DNA from: Treponema sp.
GTDB taxonomy: Bacteria; Spirochaetota; Spirochaetia; Treponematales; Treponemataceae
DNA length: 64,000 nucleotides
Assembly (NCBI GenBank): GCA_024400955.1
Contig: JAKSLY010000001.1
Coordinates: 186,001-250,000, forward strand
Reading direction: 5' to 3'
Of the stretch, positions 50,884 to 60,066 are shown piece after piece. Position 1 is the stretch's first letter. The number at the start of each line of letters is the position of its first letter. The notes under the pieces are model-generated. The model saw only the letters and a list, made by a program, of their open reading frames with translations, had not been told where the DNA came from and searched no databases. The translations under genes and the position numbers were made by a program.

Positions 50884-51960
50884 CTACTTGTCAAGCTCGT
50901 TGAACTGCTCTTCCTTTGCGTAAACGTTGAGGGCATCAAGCATGTCGTCCATGTTTCCCATCATGAATCCAGGAAGGTTGTGAACGCTCATGTTGATGCG
51001 GTGGTCGGTGATGCGGTCCTGAGGGTAGTTGTATGTCCTGATCTTTTCCGAGCGGTCGCCGTTACCTACCATGAGCTTGCGGGCGGTAGAGCGTTCCTTG
51101 TCAAGTTCCCCCTGCTTAAGGTCAAAAAGCCTTGCGCGAAGAACCTGCCATGCCTTTTCCTTGTTCTTAATCTGGCTTTTCTGGTCCTGCTGAATTACGA
51201 CAATGCCCGTAGGAATGTGGGTAAGGCGAACTGCCGAGTCTGTTGTGTTAACGCACTGTCCGCCCGGTCCTCCGGCACGCATTACGTCAACGCGGACATC
51301 GCCAGGGTTGATTGTAACGTCAGCTTCTTCTGCTTCCGGCAAAACGGCAACAGTTACCGTAGATGTCTGGAGTCTGCCCTGGCTTTCCGTTGCAGGAACA
51401 CGCTGTACGCGGTGAACACCGGACTCAAAGCGCAGCGTTCCGTATACGAATTTTCCGCTTATGCTTGTAACGATCTTGTTGAATCCGCCAACTTCAGTTT
51501 CCTGGGCTTCCATTGTTTCCGTCTTCCAGCCCTTGCGCTCTGCAAGATGGATGTACATTTCCCAGACGTCGCGTACAAAGAGGGAAGCTTCGTCTCCTCC
51601 TGCTGCAGAACGGATTTCGAGGATGATGTTCTTTTCATCAAGTGGATCAGGTGGAATAAGCTTGATCTTAATCTGTTCCTCAAGCTGCGGTTTTTTTTCT
51701 TCAAGGGCCTTGAGTTCTTCGCGTGCAAGTTCCTTCATTTCCACATCGTCTTCTGCAGTAATGAGTTCCGTTGCGTCCTTGATGCCGCTTATAACTTTCT
51801 TGTATTCGTCATAGAGGGCACAAACGTCAGTCAGGTAACCGTTTTCGCGCATTGTGTCCTTGTATTTCTTCTGGTCCTTAACAATTTCAGGATCCATTAT
51901 GAGTTCCTGAATTTCCTTAAGCCTTGCTTCACATTCATCAAGTTTTTTGATCAAATCCAT
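50884..51960 (-). CDS. prfA: Peptide chain release factor 1
   Basis: 358 residues from ATG 51960 (MDLIKKLDECEARLKE); a longer frame starts at 51996, but the promoter lies between. The GGQ motif is in RAGGPGGQCVNTTDSAV (about residue 230), and the codon recognition region is in PATESQGR. It releases peptides at UAA and UAG. No Shine-Dalgarno; a TATATT -10 ends 7 bases upstream of the ATG. Confidence 0.97.
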   Translation of the reverse strand: MDLIKKLDECEARLKEIQELIMDPEIVKDQKKYKDTMRENGYLTDVCALYDEYKKVISGIKDATELITAEDDVEMKELAREELKALEEKKPQLEEQIKIKLIPPDPLDEKNIILEIRSAAGGDEASLFVRDVWEMYIHLAERKGWKTETMEAQETEVGGFNKIVTSISGKFVYGTLRFESGVHRVQRVPATESQGRLQTSTVTVAVLPEAEEADVTINPGDVRVDVMRAGGPGGQCVNTTDSAVRLTHIPTGIVVIQQDQKSQIKNKEKAWQVLRARLFDLKQGELDKERSTARKLMVGNGDRSEKIRTYNYPQDRITDHRINMSVHNLPGFMMGNMDDMLDALNVYAKEEQFNELDK

Positions 51961-51967
51961 AGAAGAG

Positions 51968-51996
51968 AATATACTTGTTTTGCTCAATAAAATCAA
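51968..51996 (-). promoter_or_regulatory. prfA promoter, leaderless type
   Basis: Minus strand TTGATT (51996-51991), 17-base spacer, TATATT (51973-51968), then 7 bases to ATG 51960. Confidence 0.6.
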
Positions 51997-52007
51997 TTGA
52001 GGCCCTT

Positions 52008-54416
52008 TTAATTAAGGGAACTTGGGCTTCCGATGATGAAGATGCAGTTTCGGGTTTTCCATTTAAGGATGTGCCTTGATGCTGCTTCAAAAAAGAGTTC
52101 ACGAAATCTGTCAAAGGCCTTAGGACCCATGGATTCCTTCAGTTTTTCCGCCATGAACTTTGCATAGCTTGATGAATCCCTGTTGAACCACTTGCTGCAT
52201 TCCTGTTCAGAGATCCTCCGCTTTTCCGTAAGCATGAAGGTCTGGGTGGTGCATTCTAGTCCAGCTTCCTTGAAGATGGTGCAGGCAGTTTTTTCATCCC
52301 AGCAAAAAAAGTCGTTGGTCGAATCGCTGAAAAAATCCTTTTCCGCATCATCTGCCTTGTCAAGAAGTTCTTCCACATCCCCAGGAATGGCATTGTCCTT
52401 AAACAGGGCTTCCCTTATGAGCAGGCTAAGGTGCTGGCCGCTGGAAGGAATCCTCTGGCTTACGATTACCTTTGCATCTTGTCCAAGGATTTTGTCGCTT
52501 CCAGAAAATCCTTCCATAATTGAAGATGCAAAATTTCTTATGTCGCCGGGAACTGCAAAAAAATCCCTTGCAAAGATCCTGTCAAACTGGGCATCTGGGA
52601 TTTTTTTCATGCAGCTGGTGAAGTTTTCGCCTTCGAAAAGACTTGGATGGTCCTGTACTATCAGTTCCGGCTTGTCCAGGTCGTCGAGGGTTGATGCGTA
52701 CTGCAGCAGTATTTCTGCGTTCTTGCCGTTTCTGCATATTCCGCAGGTCCTTCCCTCCGGGGTTGACCGTATCATGTCATACAGAAGGAGTCCGTCATCG
52801 GCATTGAGTATGAGGCAGCGGTGGTGGCGCAGTATTTCCGTGCTTTCCTTCATGGCCTTTTTTATCTGGGACAGAACTTCCGCCTTGTTGAGATCGGTCC
52901 TGTTTTTCCAGAGGTTTTCTGCCTTGTTCAGGGAAGAATCCCTGGAGCTGTTTTTTGGGCTGAATGTCAGGTTTTCTTCTGTCTTCTTGAATCCTGCAAA
53001 ATGTCCGGCTTTTGCCCACCAGTCGGAAACGGGATTGACCATAAGGTCCTGCATCTGTCCTTCGTTGATTCCTGCATTTTCAAGGATTGCCGTAATCTGC
53101 AGCTCGCGCCTTGAAAGAACATCCTGGCGGATTTTTGCCTCATATCCCTGGTCCGTAGGGTTGTAGAAAACTTTTCCCGTAAGGGTGTCAGGAAGATACT
53201 GCTGTGCAACCCAGTGATCCCTGTAGGCATGGGGGTAAAGGTAGCCTGTTCCGTGGCCAAAGCCTTCTGCATCCCTGTTGTTGTCCCTAAGGTGATTTGG
53301 AACTTCCGCATCTTCCTTTTCTATGGAACTCATGGCATCAAAGAAAGCCATGCTTGAATTGGATTTTGGTGCCGTTGAAATGTAAAGGGCGGCATGGGCA
53401 AGGAAGTAGTTTCCTTCCGGGAATCCAACCCTGTCAAAGGCTGCGGCACAGCTTTCCACAACGGAAATGGCATTGGGGTCGGCAAGTCCCGTGTCCTCGC
53501 AGCTGCTTATGAGCATTCTCCTGAAAATAAAGTGGGGGTCTTCTCCCGCCTTGACCATTCTTGCAAGCCAGTAAAGGGCCGCATCAGGATCACGTCCCCT
53601 CAGGCTTTTTATGAATGCGGAAATAATGTCGTAGTGGTAGTCTCCGTCCCTGTCGTAAAGCACGACTTTCTTCTGGATGGATTCCTCTGCAGTTTCCTTT
53701 GAAATGAATATTTCTGAACCTGCCATGGGTGGCCAGCTGTCAGGAGTTGTTTCAACTGCAAGTTCAAGGGCATTCAAAAGGGAGCGGGCATCACCGTTGG
53801 CCGTTTCAACAAGATGCTCCAGGGCCCCTTCTTCAAATCTTACGTTCCATTTGCCGTATCCACGTTCCTTGTTGGCAATGCACTGGTTTGCGGCCTTCAT
53901 CAGGTCTTCTGCCGTAAGGGGCTTCAGCTGGAATACTCGGCTTCTGGAAACAAGGGCCTTGTTGACTTCAAAAAAAGGATTTTCCGTCGTGGCGCCAATT
54001 AAAATGATGGTGCCGTTTTCAACCCATGGCAGAAGGGCATCCTGCTGACTCTTGTTCCACCTGTGAACTTCATCAACAAAAAGGATTGTCTTTCGCTTGT
54101 AAAGTGTCTTCTGGTTTTCTGCATCCTCGATGGCCTTTCTTATGTCTGCAACACCTGTGAGAACTGCATTGAGGGTAATGAAATTCGAGCTGGTGTGGTT
54201 TGCAATGACCCTTGCCAGGGTTGTCTTTCCAGTTCCCGGGGGGCCATAGAATATTACGGAAGTAAGCTGGTCTGCCTGAATGGCACGCCTTAAGAGACGG
54301 CCCTTGCCAACAATGTGGTCCTGGCCGATGTATTCATCGAGAGAGCGGGGGCGCATCCTGGCCGCAAGGGGCTCATGGCCGTTGTTTGCCGCAGCAAAAA
54401 GATCGTAGTTTCCCAT
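52008..54416 (-). CDS. rarA: RarA/MgsA-type AAA ATPase with a C-terminal extension of about 370 residues
   Basis: 802 residues; ordinary RarA is about 440. The N-terminal part has LDEYIGQDHIVG, Walker A GPPGTGKTTLA, DEVHRW, sensor ATTENPFFEV and the family's clamp-loader-like C-domain ending near YLPDTLTGKVFYNP (about residue 430). The remainder has no AAA features. It contains a segment resembling a class I methyltransferase (LILNADDGLLLYDMIRSTPEGR, then a CGICRN and a FDRIFARDFF strand), but the glycine-rich motif is poor. RarA helps at stalled forks; the extension is unexplained. Start ATG follows aggggaac. Confidence 0.88.
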   Translation of the reverse strand: MGNYDLFAAANNGHEPLAARMRPRSLDEYIGQDHIVGKGRLLRRAIQADQLTSVIFYGPPGTGKTTLARVIANHTSSNFITLNAVLTGVADIRKAIEDAENQKTLYKRKTILFVDEVHRWNKSQQDALLPWVENGTIILIGATTENPFFEVNKALVSRSRVFQLKPLTAEDLMKAANQCIANKERGYGKWNVRFEEGALEHLVETANGDARSLLNALELAVETTPDSWPPMAGSEIFISKETAEESIQKKVVLYDRDGDYHYDIISAFIKSLRGRDPDAALYWLARMVKAGEDPHFIFRRMLISSCEDTGLADPNAISVVESCAAAFDRVGFPEGNYFLAHAALYISTAPKSNSSMAFFDAMSSIEKEDAEVPNHLRDNNRDAEGFGHGTGYLYPHAYRDHWVAQQYLPDTLTGKVFYNPTDQGYEAKIRQDVLSRRELQITAILENAGINEGQMQDLMVNPVSDWWAKAGHFAGFKKTEENLTFSPKNSSRDSSLNKAENLWKNRTDLNKAEVLSQIKKAMKESTEILRHHRCLILNADDGLLLYDMIRSTPEGRTCGICRNGKNAEILLQYASTLDDLDKPELIVQDHPSLFEGENFTSCMKKIPDAQFDRIFARDFFAVPGDIRNFASSIMEGFSGSDKILGQDAKVIVSQRIPSSGQHLSLLIREALFKDNAIPGDVEELLDKADDAEKDFFSDSTNDFFCWDEKTACTIFKEAGLECTTQTFMLTEKRRISEQECSKWFNRDSSSYAKFMAEKLKESMGPKAFDRFRELFFEAASRHILKWKTRNCIFIIGSPSSLN

Positions 54417-54440
54417 GAATGTTCCCCTTTGGTTTTAGGT

Positions 54441-55673
54441 CTAGTCTCCGTCCCTGTTCCATTCCCTTCTTGCAGGGAAGAATGAATAAAGTCCCATGTC
54501 GCTCCATGAATCTGAGCTGGAACCGATGGAACCGTAGATTGTGGTTGAGCAATATTCATCAGTTCCTTCGGTAACACTCACACTGTCCTGCTTTTTGTTT
54601 GGATTGAGGATGTATGTCATGAAAACGTATTCGGAGCTGATGGAACCGCCATTGGAATCAAATTTTACAGACCGGGTTGCAATTTTAGTTGTCGGATCAA
54701 GTCGAACTCTGTCTATTCCATTTGTTGTTCCTGTAAGAAGGAAGTCTGCTCCCGCGGAAATAGAAAGAATTGCTCCATTATCCATTCCATTGTGATCAAT
54801 TTGGCCGTTTGGAAGAATCGTATATATCGTAGAACTTCCGTCAATATAGTGTCTTTTTCCTGTTGTGTAGGATTCGGCATAATAAAGTGCGTATTCTGTG
54901 GCACAGACGGCATAGTATTTTGATAGATATGTTTTTCCATTGAAGTATACAGCCTTCATAGAATCAGTTGTTGTGCTGTTACCAAGAAAAACTTCGTCTG
55001 TAAGGGGTGTTGGTATATTGTTACCATTTAATTTATATGTAGAAATAGATTTTGTATTTTTGTCCTCTAATCTTGCATAGGCTCTTCTGTTTGATAAATC
55101 AAAGGTAAGACTCAAATCAGGATTTTCTGTAACAGTTCTTGCCTGATTGTCGAATACAAGCATTTCCTGAAGGTATGCTGTACTTGAAACGATTGAAGAC
55201 ACATTGACTTTTTCCCATGTTAGTCCGTCGCTTAAATCCTTGTCGTTGGTTGCGTAGATTTCTGCAGATCCTACGGAATTCGCACCATCCTCATCTTCTT
55301 CCCAGATGTAGGTCAGGGCATAGAGCCACTCGGAATCTGAAGCGATGTAGAATGTGCTTGCAGGAACATTGTAGTCACCTTTTTTAGTTGTAGGAACATT
55401 TATAGATTTCCAGTTCCTCTTGTATCCATAGTTCGGGTCCTTAATGTTCAGGTAGTATGACTGCTGGTTTGACTTGAAGTAAAGGTTTCCGTTTGCAATG
55501 AAAAGATAATCCCCGTACTGAACGATCTGGGAAGTGTCTCCCTTCATTCCCTTGGTATCAAGCTTGGTTTCCTTGTCGATAAGTCCGTAGATGTCGTCAT
55601 GGCAGGAAGAAAAAACTGCCGCAATGGAACATGCCAGAAGAACTGCAAATATGTTTTTCATGTTTTTTTTCAT
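54441..55673 (-). CDS. Hypothetical lipoprotein
   Basis: 410 residues starting MKKNMKNIFAVLLACS with lipobox VFSSC (Cys24). The mature part is beta-rich: repeated aromatic-polar strands (YGDYLFIANGNLYF, TFYIASDSEWLYALTY, YYAVCATEYALYYAES) suggest a beta-propeller-like surface protein. The central DNA (about 54820-55150) is clearly more AT-rich than the neighbouring genes, which may mean transfer or relaxed selection. No domain is recognised. It lies 24 bases upstream of rarA and follows the outer-membrane protein. Confidence 0.75.
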   Translation of the reverse strand: MKKNMKNIFAVLLACSIAAVFSSCHDDIYGLIDKETKLDTKGMKGDTSQIVQYGDYLFIANGNLYFKSNQQSYYLNIKDPNYGYKRNWKSINVPTTKKGDYNVPASTFYIASDSEWLYALTYIWEEDEDGANSVGSAEIYATNDKDLSDGLTWEKVNVSSIVSSTAYLQEMLVFDNQARTVTENPDLSLTFDLSNRRAYARLEDKNTKSISTYKLNGNNIPTPLTDEVFLGNSTTTDSMKAVYFNGKTYLSKYYAVCATEYALYYAESYTTGKRHYIDGSSTIYTILPNGQIDHNGMDNGAILSISAGADFLLTGTTNGIDRVRLDPTTKIATRSVKFDSNGGSISSEYVFMTYILNPNKKQDSVSVTEGTDEYCSTTIYGSIGSSSDSWSDMGLYSFFPARREWNRDGD

Positions 55674-55691
55674 TTTATGCCATTCTCCCCA

Positions 55692-56372
55692 TTAGAACAT
55701 ATATCTTGCAACGATATTCAGGTCAAGAAAGCAGCCTGCAAAGTTTTCGCCGTCTTTTCCATGCCATTCAGCAAACTGTGGAAGGACAAGACCGTATGCT
55801 TCAAGACCGACGGACCAGTTTTCGTTGATCCTGAAGTGGGAACCGGCTCCTGACCTGAGTACAAGGCCCGGGAAGTAGTTCTTGCCGCTGTATGATTCCC
55901 ATGCAAAGCCAAGGCCTGCATAAAGGGGGAATGAAAATCTTCCTGCAGTAGGTTCGTATGTTCCCGAGAAAACCACAGGAACCGTGTTGAAGATGTGGCT
56001 TCCGACTGAAACGCAGAATCCGAATCCAATGTCGACGCCAACCGTAAACTGGCTTGTAAGGAAGTAGTGGTAGCCGAGGGATCCCATGCCTCCAAATTTA
56101 AGCTTGCTGTCACCGTCAAAAAGGGAACCGGGGTCAGGAAAGTTCAGTGGTGCGTTAAGGCCCAGCGAAATCTTGATGTACTGGTCTCCAGGAAGGTTCA
56201 TTCCAAAATCAAAGTAGATGTCGGAGTCGCTGTTGTCTTCTTCGTATTCATCATCACCGTTTTCTGCAGAAGAATCGGTGCTGTATTTTATCGCTGGCTG
56301 AGAAGCCTGAGCAAAGGCTATTGAAACTGAAACTGCAAATATGGCAAGAATTGCCGTCAAACGTTTAATCAT
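55692..56372 (-). CDS. Small outer-membrane beta-barrel protein
   Basis: 226 residues. Signal peptide MIKRLTAILAIFAVSVSIAFA. A Glu/Asp/Ser-rich segment (about 33-52) is followed by eight-strand-like alternation (YIKISLGLNAPL, FGGMGSLGYHYFL, FTVGVDIGFGFCVSVG, RFSFPLYAGLGFAWES) and a C-terminal strand ending in YMF, the Phe signal for barrel assembly. It resembles OmpW-sized barrels. It probably sits in the outer membrane as a first gene of the run to rarA. Function unknown. Confidence 0.8.
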   Translation of the reverse strand: MIKRLTAILAIFAVSVSIAFAQASQPAIKYSTDSSAENGDDEYEEDNSDSDIYFDFGMNLPGDQYIKISLGLNAPLNFPDPGSLFDGDSKLKFGGMGSLGYHYFLTSQFTVGVDIGFGFCVSVGSHIFNTVPVVFSGTYEPTAGRFSFPLYAGLGFAWESYSGKNYFPGLVLRSGAGSHFRINENWSVGLEAYGLVLPQFAEWHGKDGENFAGCFLDLNIVARYMF

Positions 56373-56531
56373 TTTTTTTACCTTGCCAGCACGAATCCGG
56401 TGCTATGGCATTTTGTTTTATTTTCCTATAGAATACGTCCGTTGCATGGAGCGCGGACAATTCGCCACAGTATAAATGTTTTGTCTCTCTTTTTCAACAG
56501 TAAAATAAACTAACATACGGGAAGGTTACAT

Positions 56532-57398
56532 ATGAGCGCAGTTATTATTGACGGAAAACAGGTTGCTGCAGAAGTGAAGGCGGATGTTGCAAGGAAAGTT
56601 GAGGAACTCAAGAAGAGGGGAATCACGCCATGTCTTGCAGTTGTACTTGTGGGGGACAATCCTGCCAGCGTAAGCTATGTAACGGGTAAGCGCAAGGCCC
56701 TTGAAGAAGCAGGCATGGCAGACAGAAGCGTTGTTCTTCCAGCAGAAACTACGGAAGAGGAAGTTCTCAAGCTTATTGACGAACTCAACAGGGATCCAGG
56801 CGTTCATGGAATTCTCGTTCAGCTTCCACTTCCAAGGCATATTGATGAAAAGAAGGTTACAAATGCCATTGTTCCTGAAAAGGACGTGGATGGCTTTCAT
56901 CCTGTGAACGTAGGAAAGCTTGTTACTGGGGAAAAGGGATTCCTTCCATGTACTCCAAATGGAATCACCGTATTATTGAAGAAAATGGGTGTTGAAACCA
57001 GCGGAAAGAACGTTGTTGTTGTTGGCCGCTCAAATATCGTCGGCAAGCCAATGGCACTCTTGATGCTCCGCAAGGAATTCAATTCAACAGTAACGATCTG
57101 CCACACGGGAACAAAAAACCTTTGCGACTACACAAGGAATGCGGACATCCTTATTGTTGCCAGCGGAAAGCCAAATACGGTTACCGGTGACATGATCAAG
57201 GAAGGAGCCTGCGTAATTGATGTCGGTGTAAACAGGATTCCTGACAGCACAAAGAAGAGCGGATTCCGCCTTGTAGGTGACGTTGATTTTGAAGGAGCAA
57301 AGGAAAAGGCCAGCTTCATTACTCCTGTTCCGGGTGGGGTTGGACCCATGACAATTGCCATGCTTATTTACAACACCCTTGAATCGGCAGAAAGATGA
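56532..57398 (+). CDS. folD: Bifunctional methylene-THF dehydrogenase/cyclohydrolase FolD
   Basis: 288 residues. Family blocks: [56 protein letters not shown], the [14 protein letters not shown] cofactor loop and [20 protein letters not shown]. It converts methylene-THF to formyl-THF. A ggaagg site precedes the ATG. The stop overlaps miaB in an ATGA, so the two are coupled. Confidence 0.97.
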   Translation: MSAVIIDGKQVAAEVKADVARKVEELKKRGITPCLAVVLVGDNPASVSYVTGKRKALEEAGMADRSVVLPAETTEEEVLKLIDELNRDPGVHGILVQLPLPRHIDEKKVTNAIVPEKDVDGFHPVNVGKLVTGEKGFLPCTPNGITVLLKKMGVETSGKNVVVVGRSNIVGKPMALLMLRKEFNSTVTICHTGTKNLCDYTRNADILIVASGKPNTVTGDMIKEGACVIDVGVNRIPDSTKKSGFRLVGDVDFEGAKEKASFITPVPGGVGPMTIAMLIYNTLESAER

Positions 57399-58783
57399 CG
57401 TATTTCATAGAAAACTACGGCTGCGAGATGAACATAGCGGAATCTGCGGCCGTTGAGCAGATCTTGATTTCCCGGGGATGGTCCAAGGCGGAAGACGTTC
57501 AGCTGGCTGACTTTGTGGTTATAAATACCTGTTCCGTTCGCGGCAGTGCAGAGGAACGCATTTTTGGCCGTCTTGGCTTTTTTACTGGATTAAAGAAGAT
57601 TCGCATTGGAGCCAAGGATGCCAAGAGACGCAATATGGAAGTTGCCGCCGACTATGTTGCAAAAAACGGTCCAAGGCCTTTGACTGTTGTCGTCATGGGA
57701 TGCATGGCAGAACGCCTTTTGAAGGACCTAAAAAAAATGTGGCCCGTTGTTGATTACGTTGTGGGTACTTTCGGCAAGGAAAAGTTCCATGAAATCATTC
57801 CGGCTGTTGAAAAGAACACCAGGTATGAAATGGGACCTGTTGAACCCGTCTATAAATTTGCAGAATCCTATTACGAGGAAAACGCCTTCAGTACCTTTGT
57901 TCCCATCATGCATGGGTGCAACAATTTCTGTACCTACTGCATCGTTCCATATCTCAGGGGAAGGGAGACAAGCCGCAGCGTAAGGGACATCCTTCATGAA
58001 CTCGACATTCTTTCGGAAAGAAAGGTTCGCGAAATCTGCCTTCTTGGCCAGAATGTAAACAGCTATGACGACAATGGCGTAAAGTTTCCCGAGCTTCTCA
58101 GAATCATAAGTGCCCATCTTGAGGAAATAAAATCTTCAATAGAATGGATTCGATTTGAATCAAGCCACCCCAAGGATTTTAGCGATGAACTCATGGAAGT
58201 CATCAGGACCGACAGGAGAATTTGCCGCGGCATTCATCTTGCAGTTCAGCATGGGTCTTCTGAAGTTCTTCGCAGGATGAACCGTCGCTATACCCGTGAG
58301 GACTACCTTGCCCTTATAGGTCGGCTCAGAAAGGCTGTTCCCGATGTGGAGCTTACCACGGACATAATGCTTGGGTTTCCTGGGGAGACGGAAGAAGAAT
58401 TTGAGGAAGCCTATTCCCTCATGAAGGAAGTGGAATACGAAAGCGCATTCATGTACTACTACAATCCAAGGGAAGGTACTCCTGCAGAAAAGATGGAGAA
58501 CCAGATTCCGCTGGAAGTAAAGAAGGAGCGCCTTCAGAAAATAATCAACCTGCAGCTTGAAATCACCCAGAAGGTCATGAAGCGCCGTGTGGGAAAAACC
58601 ATAAGGGTTCTTGCCGACATAGTTTCCAAGGATGACAGCAATGAGCTCTTGGGGAAGACTGAACAGAATGAGCGTGTTGCCTTCAGGGCGGATCCTTCCC
58701 TCATAGGAACCTTTGTAACCGTGAGACTGGACAGCCTTAATGGAAACACCTTCAAGGGAACCCTTGTTGCCCGGGAAAATTAG
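57395..58783 (+). CDS. miaB: tRNA-2-methylthio-N6-isopentenyladenosine synthase MiaB
   Basis: 462 residues. N-terminal UPF0004 domain with three Cys ([22 protein letters not shown]), radical SAM motif [17 protein letters not shown], and a C-terminal TRAM domain. It methylthiolates i6A37 in tRNA using two Fe-S clusters. A short insertion lies between the second and third N-terminal Cys ([16 protein letters not shown]). Overlaps folD by 4 bases. Confidence 0.95.
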   Translation: MTYFIENYGCEMNIAESAAVEQILISRGWSKAEDVQLADFVVINTCSVRGSAEERIFGRLGFFTGLKKIRIGAKDAKRRNMEVAADYVAKNGPRPLTVVVMGCMAERLLKDLKKMWPVVDYVVGTFGKEKFHEIIPAVEKNTRYEMGPVEPVYKFAESYYEENAFSTFVPIMHGCNNFCTYCIVPYLRGRETSRSVRDILHELDILSERKVREICLLGQNVNSYDDNGVKFPELLRIISAHLEEIKSSIEWIRFESSHPKDFSDELMEVIRTDRRICRGIHLAVQHGSSEVLRRMNRRYTREDYLALIGRLRKAVPDVELTTDIMLGFPGETEEEFEEAYSLMKEVEYESAFMYYYNPREGTPAEKMENQIPLEVKKERLQKIINLQLEITQKVMKRRVGKTIRVLADIVSKDDSNELLGKTEQNERVAFRADPSLIGTFVTVRLDSLNGNTFKGTLVAREN

Positions 58784-58834
58784 GGGATTTTCTGTTTTTG
58801 TCCTGTAAAAGGGGTCGGGACAGGGAAAATTCAA

Positions 58835-58863
58835 TTGACGATATTGATTATTTTCTATATATT
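58835..58863 (+). promoter_or_regulatory. Promoter of the rpsP operon
   Basis: TTGACG (58835-58840), 17-base spacer, TATATT (58858-58863). The predicted start is near 58870. Confidence 0.6.
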
Positions 58864-58872
58864 ATTTTCTCG

Positions 58873-58885
58873 CACTATTATAGTG
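58873..58885. promoter_or_regulatory. Perfect 13-base dyad in the rpsP promoter region
   Basis: cactattatagtg, a perfect inverted repeat around a central T, at about +4 to +16 of the predicted transcript. Confidence 0.4.
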
Positions 58886-58900
58886 TAATAAATTTATCTT

Positions 58901-58928
58901 GGGTCTTAACCCCGTTCGTGAGAGACCC
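58901..58928 (+). promoter_or_regulatory. Hairpin in the rpsP leader next to the Shine-Dalgarno
   Basis: Stem gggtct (58901-58906) with agaccc (58923-58928). It ends 1 base before the gggagga site at 58930-58936, so it can affect access to it. Confidence 0.45.
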
Positions 58929-58941
58929 TGGGAGGACTTAA

Positions 58942-59205
58942 TTGGTCAAGATCAGACTTAAGTTAATGGGTACAAAAAAGCGCCCGGACTACCGCATTGT
59001 CGTACAGGATGCACGCAAGCCACGCAATGGTACAACAATCGAGGAAATCGGTCAGTATCATCCAATTGCAGACGGTCAGAAGACAGTTTTTGACGTTGAA
59101 CGCGCAAAGTACTGGATCGGTGTTGGTGCTCAGCCTACAGAAACTGTAAAGAAGATTTTCAGAGAAGGCGGTTTGGCAGCAGACGGTAAAGTAATTTCCA
59201 AGTAA
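58942..59205 (+). CDS. rpsP: 30S ribosomal protein bS16
   Basis: 87 residues, starting at TTG 58942 behind gggagga at 58930-58936. The sequence has the family start VKIRLKLMGTKKRPDYRIVV and the EIGQYHP block. First gene of the run rpsP-khpA-rimM-trmD-rplS. The leader hairpin may control its translation. Confidence 0.97.
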   Translation: MVKIRLKLMGTKKRPDYRIVVQDARKPRNGTTIEEIGQYHPIADGQKTVFDVERAKYWIGVGAQPTETVKKIFREGGLAADGKVISK

Positions 59206-59225
59206 TTTACAGGGGAGCTATTTAG

Positions 59226-59459
59226 ATGGAAAAAGACCTGATTGAATTCATTGCAAAATCATTGGTCGATGATCCAAATGCAGTCTCTGTAAAAGAAACC
59301 GAGGGTGAACGCGGACCTGTTCTTCAGTTAAGTGTTGCTCAAGGCGATATTGGTAAGGTTATTGGCAAATACGGACGTATTGCTAAAGCACTTCGTACTG
59401 TTTTAAGCGCAGCATCAAACAAGGATGACAAGCGTTATAGCCTGGAAATTCTGGACTAA
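59226..59459 (+). CDS. khpA: KhpA, KH-domain RNA-binding protein
   Basis: 77 residues with a single KH domain, GxxG-type loop GKVIGKYGRIAKALRTVLSA. It binds RNA, usually as a partner of KhpB. The stop overlaps the rimM start by one base (TAATG). Confidence 0.93.
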   Translation: MEKDLIEFIAKSLVDDPNAVSVKETEGERGPVLQLSVAQGDIGKVIGKYGRIAKALRTVLSAASNKDDKRYSLEILD

Positions 59460-60061
59460 TGGCATCGCAAACGATGGTAGATCGCTTTGTTGTTGGAATT
59501 GTTCGCGGTTCTCATGGAATCACGGGCGAATTTAAAGTGGAAAGCACTTCCGGCGAGTATGAGCATTTTGCTGATATGGAAGAAGTGACTTTGACAAATG
59601 GAACTGTTTCAAAGCTTTACAAGGTTGAATCCGTAAAGGCGGGCAGTGACGTTTTGTACATGACACTTGCGGGAATCAACTCCCCTGAAGCAGCTGCAGC
59701 GCTTAACAGGTGGGAAATCGTAGTTCCGCGCGAAAAAGCTCATAAACTGCAGAAGAATGAGTGGTATATCGAGGACCTTAAGGGTTGCTTGGTATGGTAT
59801 GAGGAAACGGCGGGTAAAACCGCACCTGCAATGGATGAAAAATCCGTTGTTGGAACAGTCACAAACGTATTGGAAGGCGGATCAGGTTATCTCGTTGAGA
59901 TTTTGCTGTCCGAGAGCTGTGCGTTTTTATCGGATGACATCAAGTTTACAGGCAAAGGAAAATCAAGAACGGTGTATGTTCCTTTCAAAGATGAGTTCAT
60001 CGGTGAAGTTGATGTTGAAAATAAAAAGATGCAGCTGATGCACCTCTGGATTCTGGAGTAA
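59459..60061 (+). CDS. rimM: Ribosome maturation factor RimM
   Basis: 200 residues. N-terminal RimM domain (FVVGIVRGSHGITGEFKV) and a C-terminal PRC-barrel-like part (EWYIEDLKGC, FLSDDIKFTGKGKS, then YVPFKDEFIGEVDVENKKM). It binds uS19 and helps 16S processing. Translation is coupled to khpA. Confidence 0.95.
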   Translation: MASQTMVDRFVVGIVRGSHGITGEFKVESTSGEYEHFADMEEVTLTNGTVSKLYKVESVKAGSDVLYMTLAGINSPEAAAALNRWEIVVPREKAHKLQKNEWYIEDLKGCLVWYEETAGKTAPAMDEKSVVGTVTNVLEGGSGYLVEILLSESCAFLSDDIKFTGKGKSRTVYVPFKDEFIGEVDVENKKMQLMHLWILE

Positions 60062-60066
60062 TTCCA

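Noticed and set aside
50980-51990. 336-residue open frame opposite prfA
   Set aside because: Shadow of prfA; Cys- and Phe-rich composition typical of antisense reading, no signal or domain.
58788-58832. Terminator after miaB
   Set aside because: The inverted arms are interrupted and no T run follows.
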